From contig NC_133536.1 in assembly GCF_048544455.1 (NCBI RefSeq), forward strand, positions 26,972,152-27,036,151: a stretch of 64,000 bases of DNA. The letters run 5' to 3'. Both the position numbers and the translations under genes were made by a program. Below the pieces are notes generated by a model. It was not told the DNA's origin and searched no databases. It was given only the letters and a program-made list of their open reading frames with translations. Below are positions 24,901 to 37,349 of the stretch, piece after piece; the stretch's first letter is position 1, and each line of letters opens with the position of its first letter. Source of the DNA: Silene latifolia (taxonomy: Eukaryota > Streptophyta > Magnoliopsida > Caryophyllales > Caryophyllaceae).

Positions 24901-26118
24901 AGTAAAGTTACCGGTAACATGATGAGAACAACCCGTATCAATGAGCCACTTACCCGAATGATCATGAGTAGGTGTACCATACACATTTACCAGAGATGCG
25001 GAAGCAGTTGGAGAAGCAGCAGTCGACGTACCCGCGGCTGACGTGTGCACGGCATTACTAGCAGCCGGTTTCTCCTCTGTTCGGCTGCTACTGCCATCAT
25101 CCCGAGATCGATCACCACCATTGCCACGGCCACCCCCACGACCATGTCCAGCAGAGCCACGACCAGAACCTCGTCTAGTAGCCTTAAGTTCATAATACCA
25201 ATCCGGGGTTTCACCAATTAAGTCAAAGCACATGCTACGGTCGTGTCCATTGCGTTTACAGTGAGTGCAATGTAATTTTTGACGCTCAGTACGCGACAAT
25301 TGGGACGATGGAGGAGGGAGACTAGTGCTATTCACATTAAAACTAGCAATTTCCAGTTTGGGTTCAGGAATAGCGCCAATACCACGGACCCGTTCCTCGT
25401 GACAAACCATATGGTAGGCCCGAGCCACCGTAGGGAGGGGTGTTTGGGCCAAAATAACGGACCTAAGAGACGAGTATGGCTGTGGGAGTAAGCCAAGCAG
25501 AAACGAGTGCAACCGCTCAGACTCACGGCGATCAATGTGTTGCTTAGCACTCGTGCAACTAGTACAACACTTGCAGTCAATTATGGGTTGATATTTATCG
25601 AGATCATCCCATAATTGACACAGTTTTCCATAGTAAATCGTAACAGACATACCTTCAACCTGACGACAATCGCGGAGTCCACCAAGGAGCTGCTGTATGC
25701 GTGACCCGTCAACGACGCCAAACCGTTCCTGTAGGGCATCCCACAGCTTCTTCGCATTCTCAAATTTCGGAAGGAGGGACTTAACCTCCGGGGTGAGGGT
25801 GATGGACAACCACGAAACCAACATGGAGTGAATTGTCTCCCAATCTTCATCCGTACAGGGGGCAGCAGGTTCGTATCGTACCGTTAACGAACGCAAATTT
25901 CCGTCGCGACCTTAGCGCGATACGAACATCGTGAGACCATTCATTGTAATTTTCGGGGGTAAGGCGAATAGGGGTGATAGAGTCGCCTGGTTTGTCTTGT
26001 GGACCGAGATAGTAAGGGGAGGATGGTTCAATTTTCGTGTGAGTGTTCACCGTTCGTCATAGCGACAGCGAGGGTTTTGGAATTTAGGATTTTAATTGTG
26101 TTAGGTTTCCTGATACCA

Positions 26119-26274
26119 TGTTAAACACAATTAACTCACAACTCTTATGTTTCTCTTATTCCTCATATGGTTAAATAGTACAAACGATAATCATAATAGG
26201 GTTTCGCATACGGCCCAACATACGTTGTGGGCTTACAAAGACGATGGACTAAACCACTACAATACAATCTATTA
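26119..26274 (-). repeat. 5' LTR of Copia element 2
   Basis: 156 bp; followed inward by TGGTATCAG and outward by the TATAT duplication. Confidence 0.93.
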
Positions 26275-26734
26275 TATATTATGATATATTATGATGTAAT
26301 AGTTTTTAGTATTTTATAATTTAGTTGTTTTTCAAAAATATTTATATTTAATTAGATTTAAATGGTGAGAAAGTGAAAATATATAATGGCAAAACGAGCA
26401 TGATTCGAACTTGAGCCGAGCTCAAGCCTCAATTTTTTAGGCTCGACGAGCTTCGAGCCTGAGATCGAGCTAAAAAATTCGAGCCGAGCTTGAGCTCAAC
26501 TCGGTTCTTTTACACACTAATTATTATTGGTCCCCGCAAATTGTAAGGTAAGGGGATCAGATGTAGGTCTATGGGCCATTAAATTCATATTATGCCTTGA
26601 CCTCGGCCCATCCCAAATCCCATATTTGTATGATCAGAAATTCAGAATCACTCTTAAACACAAGAATCGAACGTCATAGTACCTTCTTTATACAACTAGG
26701 TTACTATGTTGACTTGCGTAGTACGTTGGATACT

Positions 26735-27135
26735 CCTACTGCGCAACATTATACTACCCTTGACCAGAGAAAACCAGGCCCAATTATACATCCTTTGGCC
26801 CAGAGAAAACCAGGCCCAATTATCCAAGAAGATTGACAGACACAAATCCGTATGCCCATTTGTGTTTATACTAGGTTATTTTCGAGCCCATTTTCTCCCC
26901 ATTTTCTAAAAAGAAATGGAGAGGCAAGTTGCTATCAATGATCCGGATCGCATATTGACAGCATCCAACGATTCTAAATTTACGTATAAAAATAAAGGAA
27001 AATGAGGGTGAAAGGGAAATTATTATTTAAGGAGATTATGAGAAGAAATAGAGAGAAAAGAAATGGAGATGATCCATTTTCGTTATTTTCATGTGTTAGG
27101 TCTTCTATAAATAGGACCCTTTCTTTATTTTAGCA
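26735..27135 (+). repeat. Dispersed repeat with TATA-like motif, copy 1
   Basis: Shares ACTACCCTTGACCAGAGAAA, CAGGCCCAATTATAC and TATAAATAGGACCCTTTC with 29955-30120. Copy 1 holds a local duplication of the CAGGCCCAATTAT segment and a MITE insertion. The TATAAATAGG followed by a unique region suggests an LTR or promoter-bearing element of unknown class. Confidence 0.5.
26884..27081. mobile_element. MULE-type MITE (ATGGAGAGG family), copy 1
   Basis: 198 bp with perfect 9-bp flanks GTTATTTTC (26875-26883 and 27082-27090). The uninterrupted site is seen in the sister repeat at about 30.08 kb. A second copy lies at 43.88-44.07 kb. Confidence 0.7.
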
Positions 27136-27173
27136 ACTGTACATTCATCTTACATCAATCTATATATTTATCT

Positions 27174-28582
27174 ATCTATATTAATAAAGAAAGCTTTTTT
27201 CGAGCGATTACAGAGTCTCCAACATTAATAAAACACCTCCAATTAAAATAATAAGTTAATAAAAGTAGATAATATAAAATATTCATGTTTCTATGACTAC
27301 AGAATTTCGAAATAATCGTGTTTTTATGACTATGGAATTTCAGAATTACTTACAATCCCCTATTTACTAAATGAATAGGTCAATCTACGTTTTTCCCGCT
27401 TAAAATATTATCTTCTAATTGGGCTTTTACTTTTTGCATTCTACTGTGGACTAAGTCTAATGTAAAAAATGATTTCCAAAAAATATTATGTATAACGTTC
27501 TATTCTACTATGTGTTAAATGTAGATCATATCAATGATCTTGCCCAAAAATAATGTAACATTTGATTGCTACATATATTATTTGATTGCCAGCAAATGTA
27601 GATCATATATTATATTATTTGATTGCCCGGATAATGATTTCAGCAAAATATAACTTATTATCTTGCCCAAGGATGATTATTTGATTGCATATATTATTCT
27701 GCAAATTATAGTTGCTGAAATCATTATAAGATATCAGAAAATGTATATCATATCAATGATCTTGCTCAAAAATAATGTAAAATTTGATTGCCAAAAAATA
27801 AGTATAAAATCCTCAATCATTGCAAAAAAAAAAATATACGGTCAATCATTTCTATATTTCTACAAGTAAAAAATCCTCGATCATTGCCAAAAATTTGGAT
27901 TCATATATTACAAATCTCAAAATATATATTTCACTAATCGAAATATATAAAATCATTGCCAAAAAGAATATATCGTCAATCATGCCAAATATTGCACATC
28001 AGATAATATATCTTCAAAAAATATCTTCAAATTACCATTACTCATAAGACCATCTTTCACCAATTTTCTATGGCTTCATCCCCTATTTACTAAAAGAATA
28101 GGTGAAACTCTAAATTTTCCCGCCTAAAATTTTAGAATCTAAAATTGGGTTATTATTATAGTCTATTCTATAAGTGTATCTTGAACTATAAATGGATATA
28201 ATCTTTTAATTAGATATATTCATAAATTGAAATGCTCACAATCTGCACAAATTGATTTTCAATGAAAATATAAGAAACTGCGGATCAAAATTATAAATTA
28301 ATAAAATATTTTAAAATAAAATGATTATGAAGAATGATCTCATTAAAATAGACATTTCTAACATTACTCAATCCTCTTGATTACCTTTTCAATATTGAGT
28401 TTTTTTTTTTCAAATCAAAATATACAGATGACGAATGCATAAAAAATTAATGAATTGTCAAGTTATAAACTAAAAAGTAAAACATCATATATACCGTGCA
28501 TAAATTGCACGGGTCTATACTAATAATACATTAAAATGTGAAATCTCTATATATACCGCGCATTGCGCGGGAGCTAAACTAG
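27174..28582 (+). mobile_element. Nested Helitron cluster
   Basis: Two Helitron-like 5' starts, A|TCCCCTATTTACTAAA, lie at 27356 and 28079, and a third candidate (TCTATCTATATTAATAAAG) near 27174. Two 3' ends follow: hairpin CCGTGCA...TGCACGG then CTAA|T at 28523, and hairpin CCGCGCATTGCGCGG then CTAG|T at 28582. TC starts, a hairpin shortly before CTRR and A|T insertion are the Helitron signature. No Rep/helicase coding is seen, so all are non-autonomous. Which start pairs with which end is not certain. Confidence 0.65.
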
Positions 28583-28639
28583 TATTATATTAATTAATTA
28601 ATAGAATAAGAAGAGTTTTTATGAGTTCAAACTTGTGTT

Positions 28640-29229
28640 TATTTTGTCCTATAAAAGAGATTATAGAGAACGTCCAATGAAGTCGAATCCCATTTAATTT
28701 CATCTTATTTCTTTCATAGCTTTTTAACCCTGTTCTTTAATGTGCACATCCTCTCATGTGGCGGGTTCCACAGAGGGCGAAACTAGGGCGTGAAGTCACT
28801 CCCGCAAGTGAGTCCACTAAGCCGAGGACACACCTCGCGAACATCATCATCAACCATTACAACACCAATACCAAACTCCAATCCAACAACAGCATTTAAT
28901 CACAATATCAATCGTACAAACAATTACAACACAATCTTAAATCATTTAAACAATAAACCAAGTAGGGAAACCTTACCGTATCGCTAAACCATGCAAGTGC
29001 ATCCGACAACTAGCCAAGCAAGACTCCGATGCGAATCCTACATGTAGTAACCATATTCTATTACTAGATTACCCCAAAAACCTACTGAAAGACAACAACA
29101 AAACGACGAATTATCTTGCGACGCGAACCGAAGTCGACAACGATGACATCCCGACCCGAAGACTCCAAGCATGAACCATTTCCCCTTCTTGGGTTAGTGT
29201 CTAGGCTAGATGAGAGAGTATAGAGAGGT

Positions 29230-29304
<75 letters not shown>

Positions 29305-29548
29305 AGAACCGTCGAAAATGAAATAAGGTTTACAATCTCGCGTTTTATAATAACGCGTCAACGACCCTGATACACGGTCGAGTATCTTCATACTCGGCTG
29401 AGTAAGCCATACTCGGCCGAGTGTTACCACCACTAGGCCGAGTAAACAAATACGTAGGTCCTTTATCCTCTCTCTTATCCATTACTACGAGTCTCCTCTG
29501 GTCAAACGGTCGGTCAAGGGGTCCTTAAACAGGGCGGGTATTACATAT
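28640..29548 (-). repeat. LTR-like block (possible gypsy solo LTR)
   Basis: Read on the minus strand it begins TGTAATACCCGCCCTG, a start common in plant gypsy LTRs, and contains ACTCGGCCGAGT palindromes, a GA/CT microsatellite and a segment (28740-28850) that recurs inverted at 42275-42400 (GGAGTCACTTGCGGGAGTG). The far end is not fixed and no coding is present. Confidence 0.4.
29239..29301. repeat. (GA)n microsatellite
   Basis: About 31 perfect GA units. Confidence 0.97.
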
Positions 29549-29954
29549 ACACTCAATATTAGGTCGAGTATCGACAAAATAAGGGTCAAAGTAGACAACT
29601 GGGTCGAGTGTAGAAGGCCACTCGGCCGAGTAGGCGGCCACTTGGTCTAGTACATAGTACACTCGGCCGAGTGTCACCTGGGCATGATGTTTTCATTCTC
29701 AAACTCGTTTCCAAGCTTCCTATTTCATCACTCAATTAGACACTACAATAAGGTCACGATGTACACCGTGGGTGTTCCACCTGACGATTGGGGGGAAACT
29801 TTACAAACAACATTTATACTACCGTTCATAGGCCAAAATTTCACCTTACTACTTTCGCACTCCATGCATACACACTTTGCTTAAGCGGCCATACTACATA
29901 ACATAAGAAATCAGGATACCTTAACGACACAATTGAGCCCACATGCATTACATA
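29549..29954. other. Spacer with ACTCGGCCGAGT palindromes
   Basis: Two further CACTCGGCCGAGT motifs (29620 and 29662) occur. No coding sequence is supported. Confidence 0.35.
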
Positions 29955-30120
29955 TTGCGCAACATTGTACTACCCTTGACAAGAGAAAACCAGGCCTAAT
30001 TATACAACCTTTGGCCCCTGATCCAAGAAGACTGACAGGCACAAATCCCTAGGCCTATTTGTGTTTGTACTAGTTTCTTTTCATGTGTTAGCTTTCCTTG
30101 TATAAATAGGACCCTTTCTT
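29955..30120 (+). repeat. Dispersed repeat with TATA-like motif, copy 2
   Basis: Sister of 26735-27135 but without the MITE, so it shows the empty site. Ends with TATAAATAGGACCCTTTC. Confidence 0.5.
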
Positions 30121-30409
30121 AACCAAAAGTTTAAGCTGACGGTTGAGATTCAATCACTTTGCATCTTTGGTCAACCAATGAAGAAAGTCCAATGGTGGTG
30201 CTACTCTGCAACTACGACGCTACTCTGCGTCATCTCGAGCACCGTCACCACATCGCACCTTACAGTCCCAAGCCGAACCGTCGGTGCTGATATCACTTGT
30301 TGAGTCCTCCGCAACGGGTTATATAAATAGGTGCATGAAACCAGTCCACAAGCAAGTGAGGTTCTATCCTAAAGCCAATTGGTGATAGGAGGAGTAGCCC
30401 AATTACTTA

Positions 30410-30602
30410 TTCCCTCCTAATCTGAATGTTGGTTCTTCTTTCCATTTTCATGCTAGTCCGGTGTTGGTTCCCCTTTCCTTTTTGGGTAAGTTTTGTGTGG
30501 TTCAAACTCTATTCCATGTGGGGTAGAGTGTTTTGAGTGGTCCAAATTCATTTCCTTAATTTTGGTGCCCAAAAGAAAAAGAACCAACAGATTAGGAAGG
30601 AG
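30410..30602. mobile_element. Stowaway-like MITE
   Basis: About 193 bp with TA flanks and inverted ends around CCCTCCTAATCTG...CAGATTAGGAAGG. A copy in the opposite orientation, itself carrying a nested MITE, lies at 58156-58622. Confidence 0.65.
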
Positions 30603-30649
30603 TATAAGCTAGTCCCTTTACTATTATTCTAGTTATATGAAATAATGAC

Positions 30650-32028
30650 CCTCACACACATGGGAAGAGACCTCAACAATACTCACATTTACTCCCTGTG
30701 AGAAAATCAAGAGCATGGCAAACAAGATTAATGATGATGGAAAAGATTATATTCGAAGTTCATGCTTTACACCAGGATACATCCAACCTTATATAACAAT
30801 ACAACTAAGACTCCTCCTTTGACCTTCCTAATTACACTTCTACATACATGGCAACTAAAAGATATTATACAACTGAATATGGAACAATATAATACACTGA
30901 ATATATGGATGTCAATTTAATCCATATTTGCTCGATATGCTCTATATCAATATTCTAATACTCCCCCTCAAGTTGGAGCACTTGGTAAAGCGAGTCCCAA
31001 CTTGAATAGTAAATGATCGAAAGATTCTCCTCCAAGAGCCTTTCTAAACAAATCCGCGATTTGTTCTTTACTCGGTACATGATGCGTGTTAATAGCATTG
31101 GACACCAAATGTTGTCGCACGAAATGACAATCTATTTCAATATGCTTTGTCCGATCATGAAACACAGGATTCTTTACTATATGTAACGCAGCTTGATTAT
31201 CACAATACACATGCATCGGCTTAACATGAAAAATTCCCAATGATGCGAGTTAAGACTTAATCCATATTAGTTCACTTGTGTCTGCTCCCATCGCCCTGTA
31301 TTCTGCCTCTGTCGTGGATTTTGCGACCGTCACTTACTTTTTAGCTTTCCAAGAAATAGGCGAACCTCCAATCGATACAAAATACCCACTTAAAGACCGC
31401 CTCGTAATGGGACAACTTGCATAATCCGAGTCACGATAACCACTAAGTTGATAATTCGAATCTCTCTTAAATGTAATTCCCTTACTCGGATTCCTTTTCA
31501 CATAGCGTACTACTCTCAAAGCCGCATCCCAATGCTCCATTTTTGGTTCATTCACGAATTGAGATAGCACATGTACCGCATATACAAGGTCTGGCCTAGT
31601 TATCGTCAAATACACCAATCTCCCAACCAATCGTCAATACTTCATTACATCTTTTAAAACCGGGCCCTTAGCTAGAGCTAAGTTGTGTCGTGATTGTATG
31701 GGAGTATATGTTGTTTTGGCTCCCGCCATTCCACTTTCCTCCACAGTGTTAACTGCATATACTTTCTTTGATTTAGAAACAAACCATTCCTTCTATGAGC
31801 AACTTCTATTCCCAAGAAGTACTTGAGTTTCCCTAAGTTCTTAACTCCAAACTTTGCATCCAAGAATTGCTTGAAATTCTCACACGCCCTTTGTACATTG
31901 CCAACTATGATCATGTCATCTATATACACTAGAACCCCGATAAAAATTCTATTTCATTTTAGTACATTGCCAACTATGATCATGTCATCTATATACACTA
32001 GAACTCCGATAAAAATTCTATTTCATCT
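30650..32028 (-). mobile_element. Ty1/copia element 3, 3' half only (broken)
   Basis: Minus-strand remnant: a 3' LTR portion (about 30.65-30.96 kb), polypurine tract CAACTTGAGGGGGAG, RNase H ([24 protein letters not shown]) and RT pieces (GRLVYLTITRPDL, YIDDMIIVGN). The 5' half is missing and the remaining coding is broken several times. A hAT element abuts its left-coding side at about 32.03 kb. A fragment like its LTR end also occurs at 36.75-36.81 kb. Old, age not measurable. Confidence 0.8.
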
Positions 32029-32791
32029 ATATACCCATACCCCTAATGGGTCGGGTATGGGTCTCATTTTTTCAGACCCAATGGGTATGGGTCGGGGATG
32101 GGTCTTAAAAATATATTTCGGGTCCGGGTCTGGGTCTAAGTTATGAGACCCATACCCGGCCCTTAGACCCTTTATTTAAAAAAAAAATCAAAATCACAAC
32201 TTTTCTGAATTCATAGTTGCATACGTAGAAACCCAACTAAAAGTCTCTTTCTTTTCCCTCATCCCATAAAGTGATAAAACTCAACCAAACTCTTCTGACA
32301 ATACCACCACTCCACTCTACCACTATCACAAGAAAACCACCACCACAACACTGATACGCGACTGGCAACCACCTCTCTAATAGGCGGCGACCGACAACCA
32401 CCATTAACGGCAGCCAGCGGCGGTCAGATGGAGACGACTATCAAGTACGATATTGATTTTTGGGGTCCGAGTTTGATTCTTTCACATGTATTTGGATGTA
32501 AAATTAATTTAGGTCTTCTTTGTCTTTCTTAATCTCTTTGGTATGTATATTGGATTTGGTAGTGTACAATATAGATTAATAAACTCATAATGTTAAAGTA
32601 GTATCTTGCTAATCCTCATTACTTAAAGTGGTAAACTCGACCATGGTGACCTGACCCTACCCTTACCCATAGCGTCCGGGTATGGGTCCTCAAATTTCAG
32701 ACCCTTGCGGGTCTGGGTCGGGTACGGATCCAAAGGGAAAATTTCGGGTCCGAATCTGGGTCTAGCCGGACCCTGCCCATTGCCATCCCTA
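32029..32791. mobile_element. hAT-type non-autonomous element, GGGTCGGG family, copy 1 (left end lost)
   Basis: Matches 59028-59692: repeated GGGTATGGGTC arms at both ends, the same interior (GATAAAACTCAACCAAACTC) and right end CCCATTGCCATCCCTA. The left terminal repeat is missing. Confidence 0.7.
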
Positions 32792-32799
32792 AACAGAAT

Positions 32800-34105
32800 C
32801 GTTATTGCTTCCCCTTCCTGTTTTCTCAAACATTGCTCCATTTTCAACCAAAGTACTCCCTAAATATCTATGACATTAAACAAAGTACTTTTCTATTGAG
32901 TGAAAATTATTATCTTTATTTCTCATTTCTCATATATCCTTGTACAAAATTCCAGATATTTCTCTTTCACATATCTATCTTGGTCCATGTTTTAATTTGT
33001 ATCTAATTTAAAGAAGATAGCAGGATGTGGATTTGAAGAAATTACTTCCTTGAGATAGTGTAAGTCTATAGATCTTCTGCTTTTTATTGTTTAGATTCAT
33101 GGCATTTGGGATGAATATTGTTTCGATGTGTAATTTATGGGATGGGATGAAATTAGTTGATTTATGGGATTCAGATGAATATTTGTTTTGATATAATTTA
33201 TGGGATGAGATGAAATTAGTTAATTTATAGCATTCAGGATGAATATTGTTTGGATATGGGTATTGTTTGATTGAATTATAATATGGACTTCATCGTAATA
33301 TTATAATATGGACTTCATCGTGACTGCAACAAGCGAGAACAATTTGTGATATTATAATATGGACTTCATCGTTACTACTCTTAAATTATAAATCTACATG
33401 CTATCCTGATTAGTTTTGTTACAGTGACTTTTGACTTTCTTCAACGCAGGCGGGACTGCCCAAGTCCAACCCACATAATTCTTCTCGCCGATTTAATGAT
33501 TTCTTTATTCGAATTTTCCGATTTCTCTGCTAATGTAACCTGCTCAAAATCTCTTGGAAGTCGTTTTTTTTAAAAATCGTAGTGATCATGATTTCACATG
33601 TGGAAATATTAAGAATGCATTTTGTGATTTATCAAGGAGTAACATCTTTATGCTTGATTCAAATGATCCTATTGTGCTCTGACTTTGAAACTTCTTCCTA
33701 TTTGTGGGTTTAGGTGTACATCTGTATGTTATATTGTTCAATCCATCCAAAGCATGACTGTCACTCCACCAACTGAATCAGGTATTCCTTCTCATCTCAC
33801 ACTTTTATTTATACTTTTATAGTATTCATATAATTTCATTTACTGACGTTTTGGTGGGATTAATGATTCATAATCTTCCACTTAAAAATTAAAACTATAC
33901 ATCTATTGTATTTTTTCTGGAATTTACTTCAATTTACTGTCTTCTCCAGACCAATGCTAATGCTTTTCTTTAATCCCCGGTTTACTTTGACAACTTAACA
34001 CCTTTAGTTTTTATCGTGCGCAATACTTTATTGCTTCCCTCAATTTGCTTTAGTTTGATATTTATTGCTACCTACATAATCCTACGGAGACTAGAATACA
34101 AAGTT
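32800..34105. other. Gene-free AT-rich stretch
   Basis: A 30-bp unit (TTATAATATGGACTTCATCG) is repeated three times at 33277-33371, and TTTATGGGATGAGATGAAATTAG-like units repeat at 33135-33230. No gene is recognised. Confidence 0.4.
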
Positions 34106-34114
34106 GAAGTATTA

Positions 34115-34677
34115 AAGTGGTAATTAGACCCCTTAACTCTATTCAATTGTAAAATTAGGTCCCATAAGTTTCAATTGGAGCAATCAAACCCCTTAAATTT
34201 CACCAAAAGTGAAATTCAACCCCATTTTTAAAAATTTCACCAAATTCTTATATTAAAATCACTTTTAATACAATTTATCAATTATAAAATATTTCTTTTT
34301 ATGATTTTAAAACTTTTATATTTATATTAAATATTGAGAATTATTTTTTTGAATTTTATTGTATATAGACAATTTATGATATATGTATGAATACTATACA
34401 AGTTATAAACAATTTACTAAATATGTATGTAAAAGTATTTTTCAATGATCAATAAATTATGAACAATTTCGTAAAGTTATAATTAGTACTTAGTATATAA
34501 TAAATTGTTTAATACTAATATAAAATATTTTTCATTAAATTTTTTGTAAAAATTTTAAAAATGGGGTTGAATTTCACTTTTGGTGAAACTTAAGAGGCTA
34601 AATTGCTCCAATTGAAACTTATGGAACCTAATTTCACATTTGAACAAAGTTAAGGGGCTTAATTACCACTTTCGCGT
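34115..34677. mobile_element. MULE-type element with ~140-bp inverted repeats
   Basis: Perfect 9-bp flanks GAAGTATTA (34106-34114 and 34678-34686). Arms starting AAGTGGTAATTA and containing GGGGTTGAATTTCACTTTTG are inverted over about 140 bp around a very AT-rich centre. No coding. Confidence 0.8.
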
Positions 34678-34689
34678 GAAGTATTATAG

Positions 34690-35960
34690 TGTATAATGAA
34701 ACAACTCCATGTAACTGACATCACTGTGTGTGCATATTTTAAATTTGGAAACGTTAGGAAAAAATGACTCTCCCAACATGTTAAATTGATGGATGTTTAT
34801 CAATATCACCTAAACATAAATTAGTTTGGTTTATTGTTGTGATTTCCTAAATGTTGTTTGGTCTTACGATAGTTGTAAGTTCACAACAAGCATGTACTTT
34901 TGATTTCAGACTTTGCGGTAAGCCAGTAACTACTGATTTAATATATAATGCACTCTTAAGTACGGTGCTTTATAGTTCAACTCCCAATTTTTTCTTTATT
35001 TTGTCATGATTTTCTATTTTCACAATTTTTTGTGACGGCCATGGGTAGCCTTATAGTATTGGCCACTAATAAAAAAGGTAATAATAGTAAAATCATTTTC
35101 CGAACAATTGTAGTATGCCAATCTTAGATGTGAAGTTTAACATTAAGTTTAATAAATTTAATTTAAATGATTATTGTACATACATTTAAATGACCATGAA
35201 ATGAAGTTGGAGCAAATTATTGTCGGTTTGGTCTATGAGAGGAAAAAATCTTCAGCATTTCTTAATTGGGGAACATGGCCATATAAGAAGTTAGTCATGG
35301 CTAATTATGTTTATCACAATAATTGTGAATACATTTTTTAATTAGTGATTGCTTAATGATCCGTGGCTTAAGAAACACACTTCATTTTTTTTGGCAGCGG
35401 TCGGCTTTTAGAGCTGTTCTGAAGCCTCTGATAACTTAACATTACAAGGACGATAGTTTACCTTCAAAATCAACTTTTGTAACAATAGTACACGATAAAC
35501 TCCAATACAAGAGATTAAATGCTTACGTCGAGCAAGAGTAGCAATCGAATTACCTTTAGTAAATAGAAAATAACATCCTTCTCACTTTTGTGCAGATTTT
35601 ACAAGACAAGTTTAAGAAGAAGACGGACAAGGATTATAAAACACGAGAATAGTACGCTGCTAGCCAAATAGATTTCTCTCAAGTCGGAACAACAGATTAT
35701 CCAACGCTCTAGCGTACCAATTTTGTACTATTTGTAGCTTTGAGTCTTCGAGTTTCAGTCAATGTATTTCATGTGTACTTTATATTTTGTAACAATTTTT
35801 TTTAAGATACAGAAAAGACAAGGTTTGCTATACCTTCCAATTTCTTAAATTCGTTTTTTTATAAAGTTATTTTAATTTTGTGGGTAATTCAACCATGATC
35901 ATCAGTTTTACTTTTGCCATAGTGTAATAAAATAATTTAAGGGGTGAGGAGACAATAAAA
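34690..35960. other. Gene-free AT-rich stretch
   Basis: No recognisable gene, hairpin end or repeat pair. Confidence 0.4.
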
Positions 35961-35962
35961 TT

Positions 35963-36219
35963 AATTAGTCTTGCTGAAGACGGGTCGGAGCAAGTGAATG
36001 ATAATGTCACTCACAAAACGGATAGGGGGGACCAATTAGTCTTGCTGAAGACGGGTCGGAGCAAGTGACGGATAATGCCACTCATAAAACGGATAGGGGG
36101 GACAAGGTGGGGCACCCTCATGTGCTTCTCACTCTCCTCTATTTGGGTCATTTGTGAGGAAAAATGGTATCCGTCATTTCAAAGTGACGGATACGTGCCG
36201 TCACAAATGAGATTTTGTG
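35963..36219. mobile_element. MULE-type MITE, copy B4, with internal duplication
   Basis: Same orientation as B2. The first ~77 bp (TTAGTCTTGCTGAAGACGGG onward) are present twice in tandem before the rest of the element, which ends GAGATTTTGTG. Flanking 9-mers no longer match clearly. Confidence 0.7.
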
Positions 36220-37340
36220 AAAATGAAATTGTTAACTAACATTTCTTATCAATGAGACCCAAATATTTCTAATGGTTTTATTTATATACAAATAGTTAGT
36301 CAGGCAAATGGTTTTTGCTAGAAGTTATCTATATTCTATAATTGTTAATTATTATGTAGGACGTAGTTGGAATAGAGTGACCAATTTAGAGTTGGGTAAA
36401 TCACAAACTTAATTGTTCAAAGTTGGAAGAAATTGTATATGCTGTAGTGGTCATTTGTTGTCTTTTTCCATATTGAGGTATCTCAGTCATTTGTTGTCCT
36501 TTCTATTTTCTGAATGAACTTAATAAGCAATTTGATCATCCATACTCAATTTATTTCACTTGTCATTTAGTAATTGGCCCTTTCCTTTTTCCTTGGTCTT
36601 TATGCCAAAACCAAAGGACAACAATTGACCGGGACGGAGGGAATACATAATACTTTACATATCTATACAATAGTCATGTATTAATTATTTTTTTCCCCTA
36701 AAATTCTTCTTTATATACCTGTACAACTTTGCACGGGTCCTAAACTAATATGTATATCAATTTATTCCATATTTACTTGATATGCTCTATATCCATATTC
36801 TAATACCCTGTGATCGTGCTCTCGAAATTATAGGACCAAAACTAAAATTAACATACATTCCACACCATGGTATGAATAGTGAAACTTGTCATTCGAGCAT
36901 GAAAAGCTCTAGGAACAATGATATATGACATAGCATGCGCAATCTTGACTTAGTCGTTTAACAAATGGAAAAGGAAATAAAATGCAACAAAGTAATTTGA
37001 GTTGGGTAGCAATAGATACAAGTGTTGTTCTGTAAATGATTGGCATGAAAACTATAGGTACTACATGATTAATAAACTGGTCCACATTCCACAATAAACC
37101 AATACGTACCAACTTTTTGAAGGTTTACATGAGTTTATTGATTGGTGATAAGGTTATGATCGTTCCTTTATTTTTACGTGCATGATTTATTGTGGAGTAA
37201 ATCTCAAGTAAAGAATATATCAGATCTGATCCTTTCAGAAAGCGTGCCCCGACAATTGTCTACTAGATTAGTAGCTAGTACTTCGTTCTAATGTACGTCG
37301 GTTCTTTTCATTTCCTTTGTTTACCTTTTACTTTGTAAAT
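36220..37340. other. AT-rich spacer with transposon scraps
   Basis: Contains a Stowaway-like end (GACGGAGGGAATA near 36633), a Helitron-like 3' end (GCACGGGTCCTAAACTAA|T, CTAA at 36745-36748) and then a Copia-3-like LTR scrap to about 36806. No gene. Confidence 0.4.
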
Positions 37341-37349
37341 TTTTTTATA

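Larger units (their letters stand above)
21771..26274 (-). mobile_element. Ty1/copia retrotransposon 2 (full length, young, broken)
   Basis: A 4,504-bp element on the minus strand with two 156-bp LTRs that I read as identical, and a perfect 5-bp duplication TATAT (21766-21770 and 26275-26279). The primer site TGGTATCAGG directly follows the 5' LTR (at 26118) and a G-run polypurine tract precedes the 3' LTR. In coding order from about 26.05 kb down: gag with a CX2CX4HX4C knuckle (CTHCKRNGHDRSMC), protease (WLIDTGCSHHVTG), integrase (RSDNGTEFH), RT (YVDD; PPGFTAPKPGLVCRL) and RNase H ([12 protein letters not shown]). Probably the Ale/Retrofit lineage. The coding region has about four breaks even though LTR identity implies a very recent insertion (well under 1 Myr). 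LTR ends are TA...CA, as in element 1. Confidence 0.94.
21513..26519. mobile_element. GAGCC-rich hAT-like element holding Copia element 2
   Basis: Left arm (21513-21680) and right arm (26400-26519) consist of repeated GAGCCGAGCTC/GGCTCG units in inverted arrangement, with an AT-rich centre into which Copia element 2 inserted. Outer ends TAGGGCTCTCAATGA and a right end reading TAGTGTGTAAAAGAA in reverse resemble hAT termini. I found no clear 8-bp duplication, so the class is tentative. Confidence 0.4.

Noticed and set aside
29206-29433. 75-codon open frame with a (SL)n tract
   Set aside because: The frame is produced by the GA/CT microsatellite at 29239-29301.
31892-32028. Local direct repeat at the edge of Copia element 3
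   Set aside because: A short tandem copy in an already decayed element next to a hAT insertion; noted only as part of that fossil's decay.
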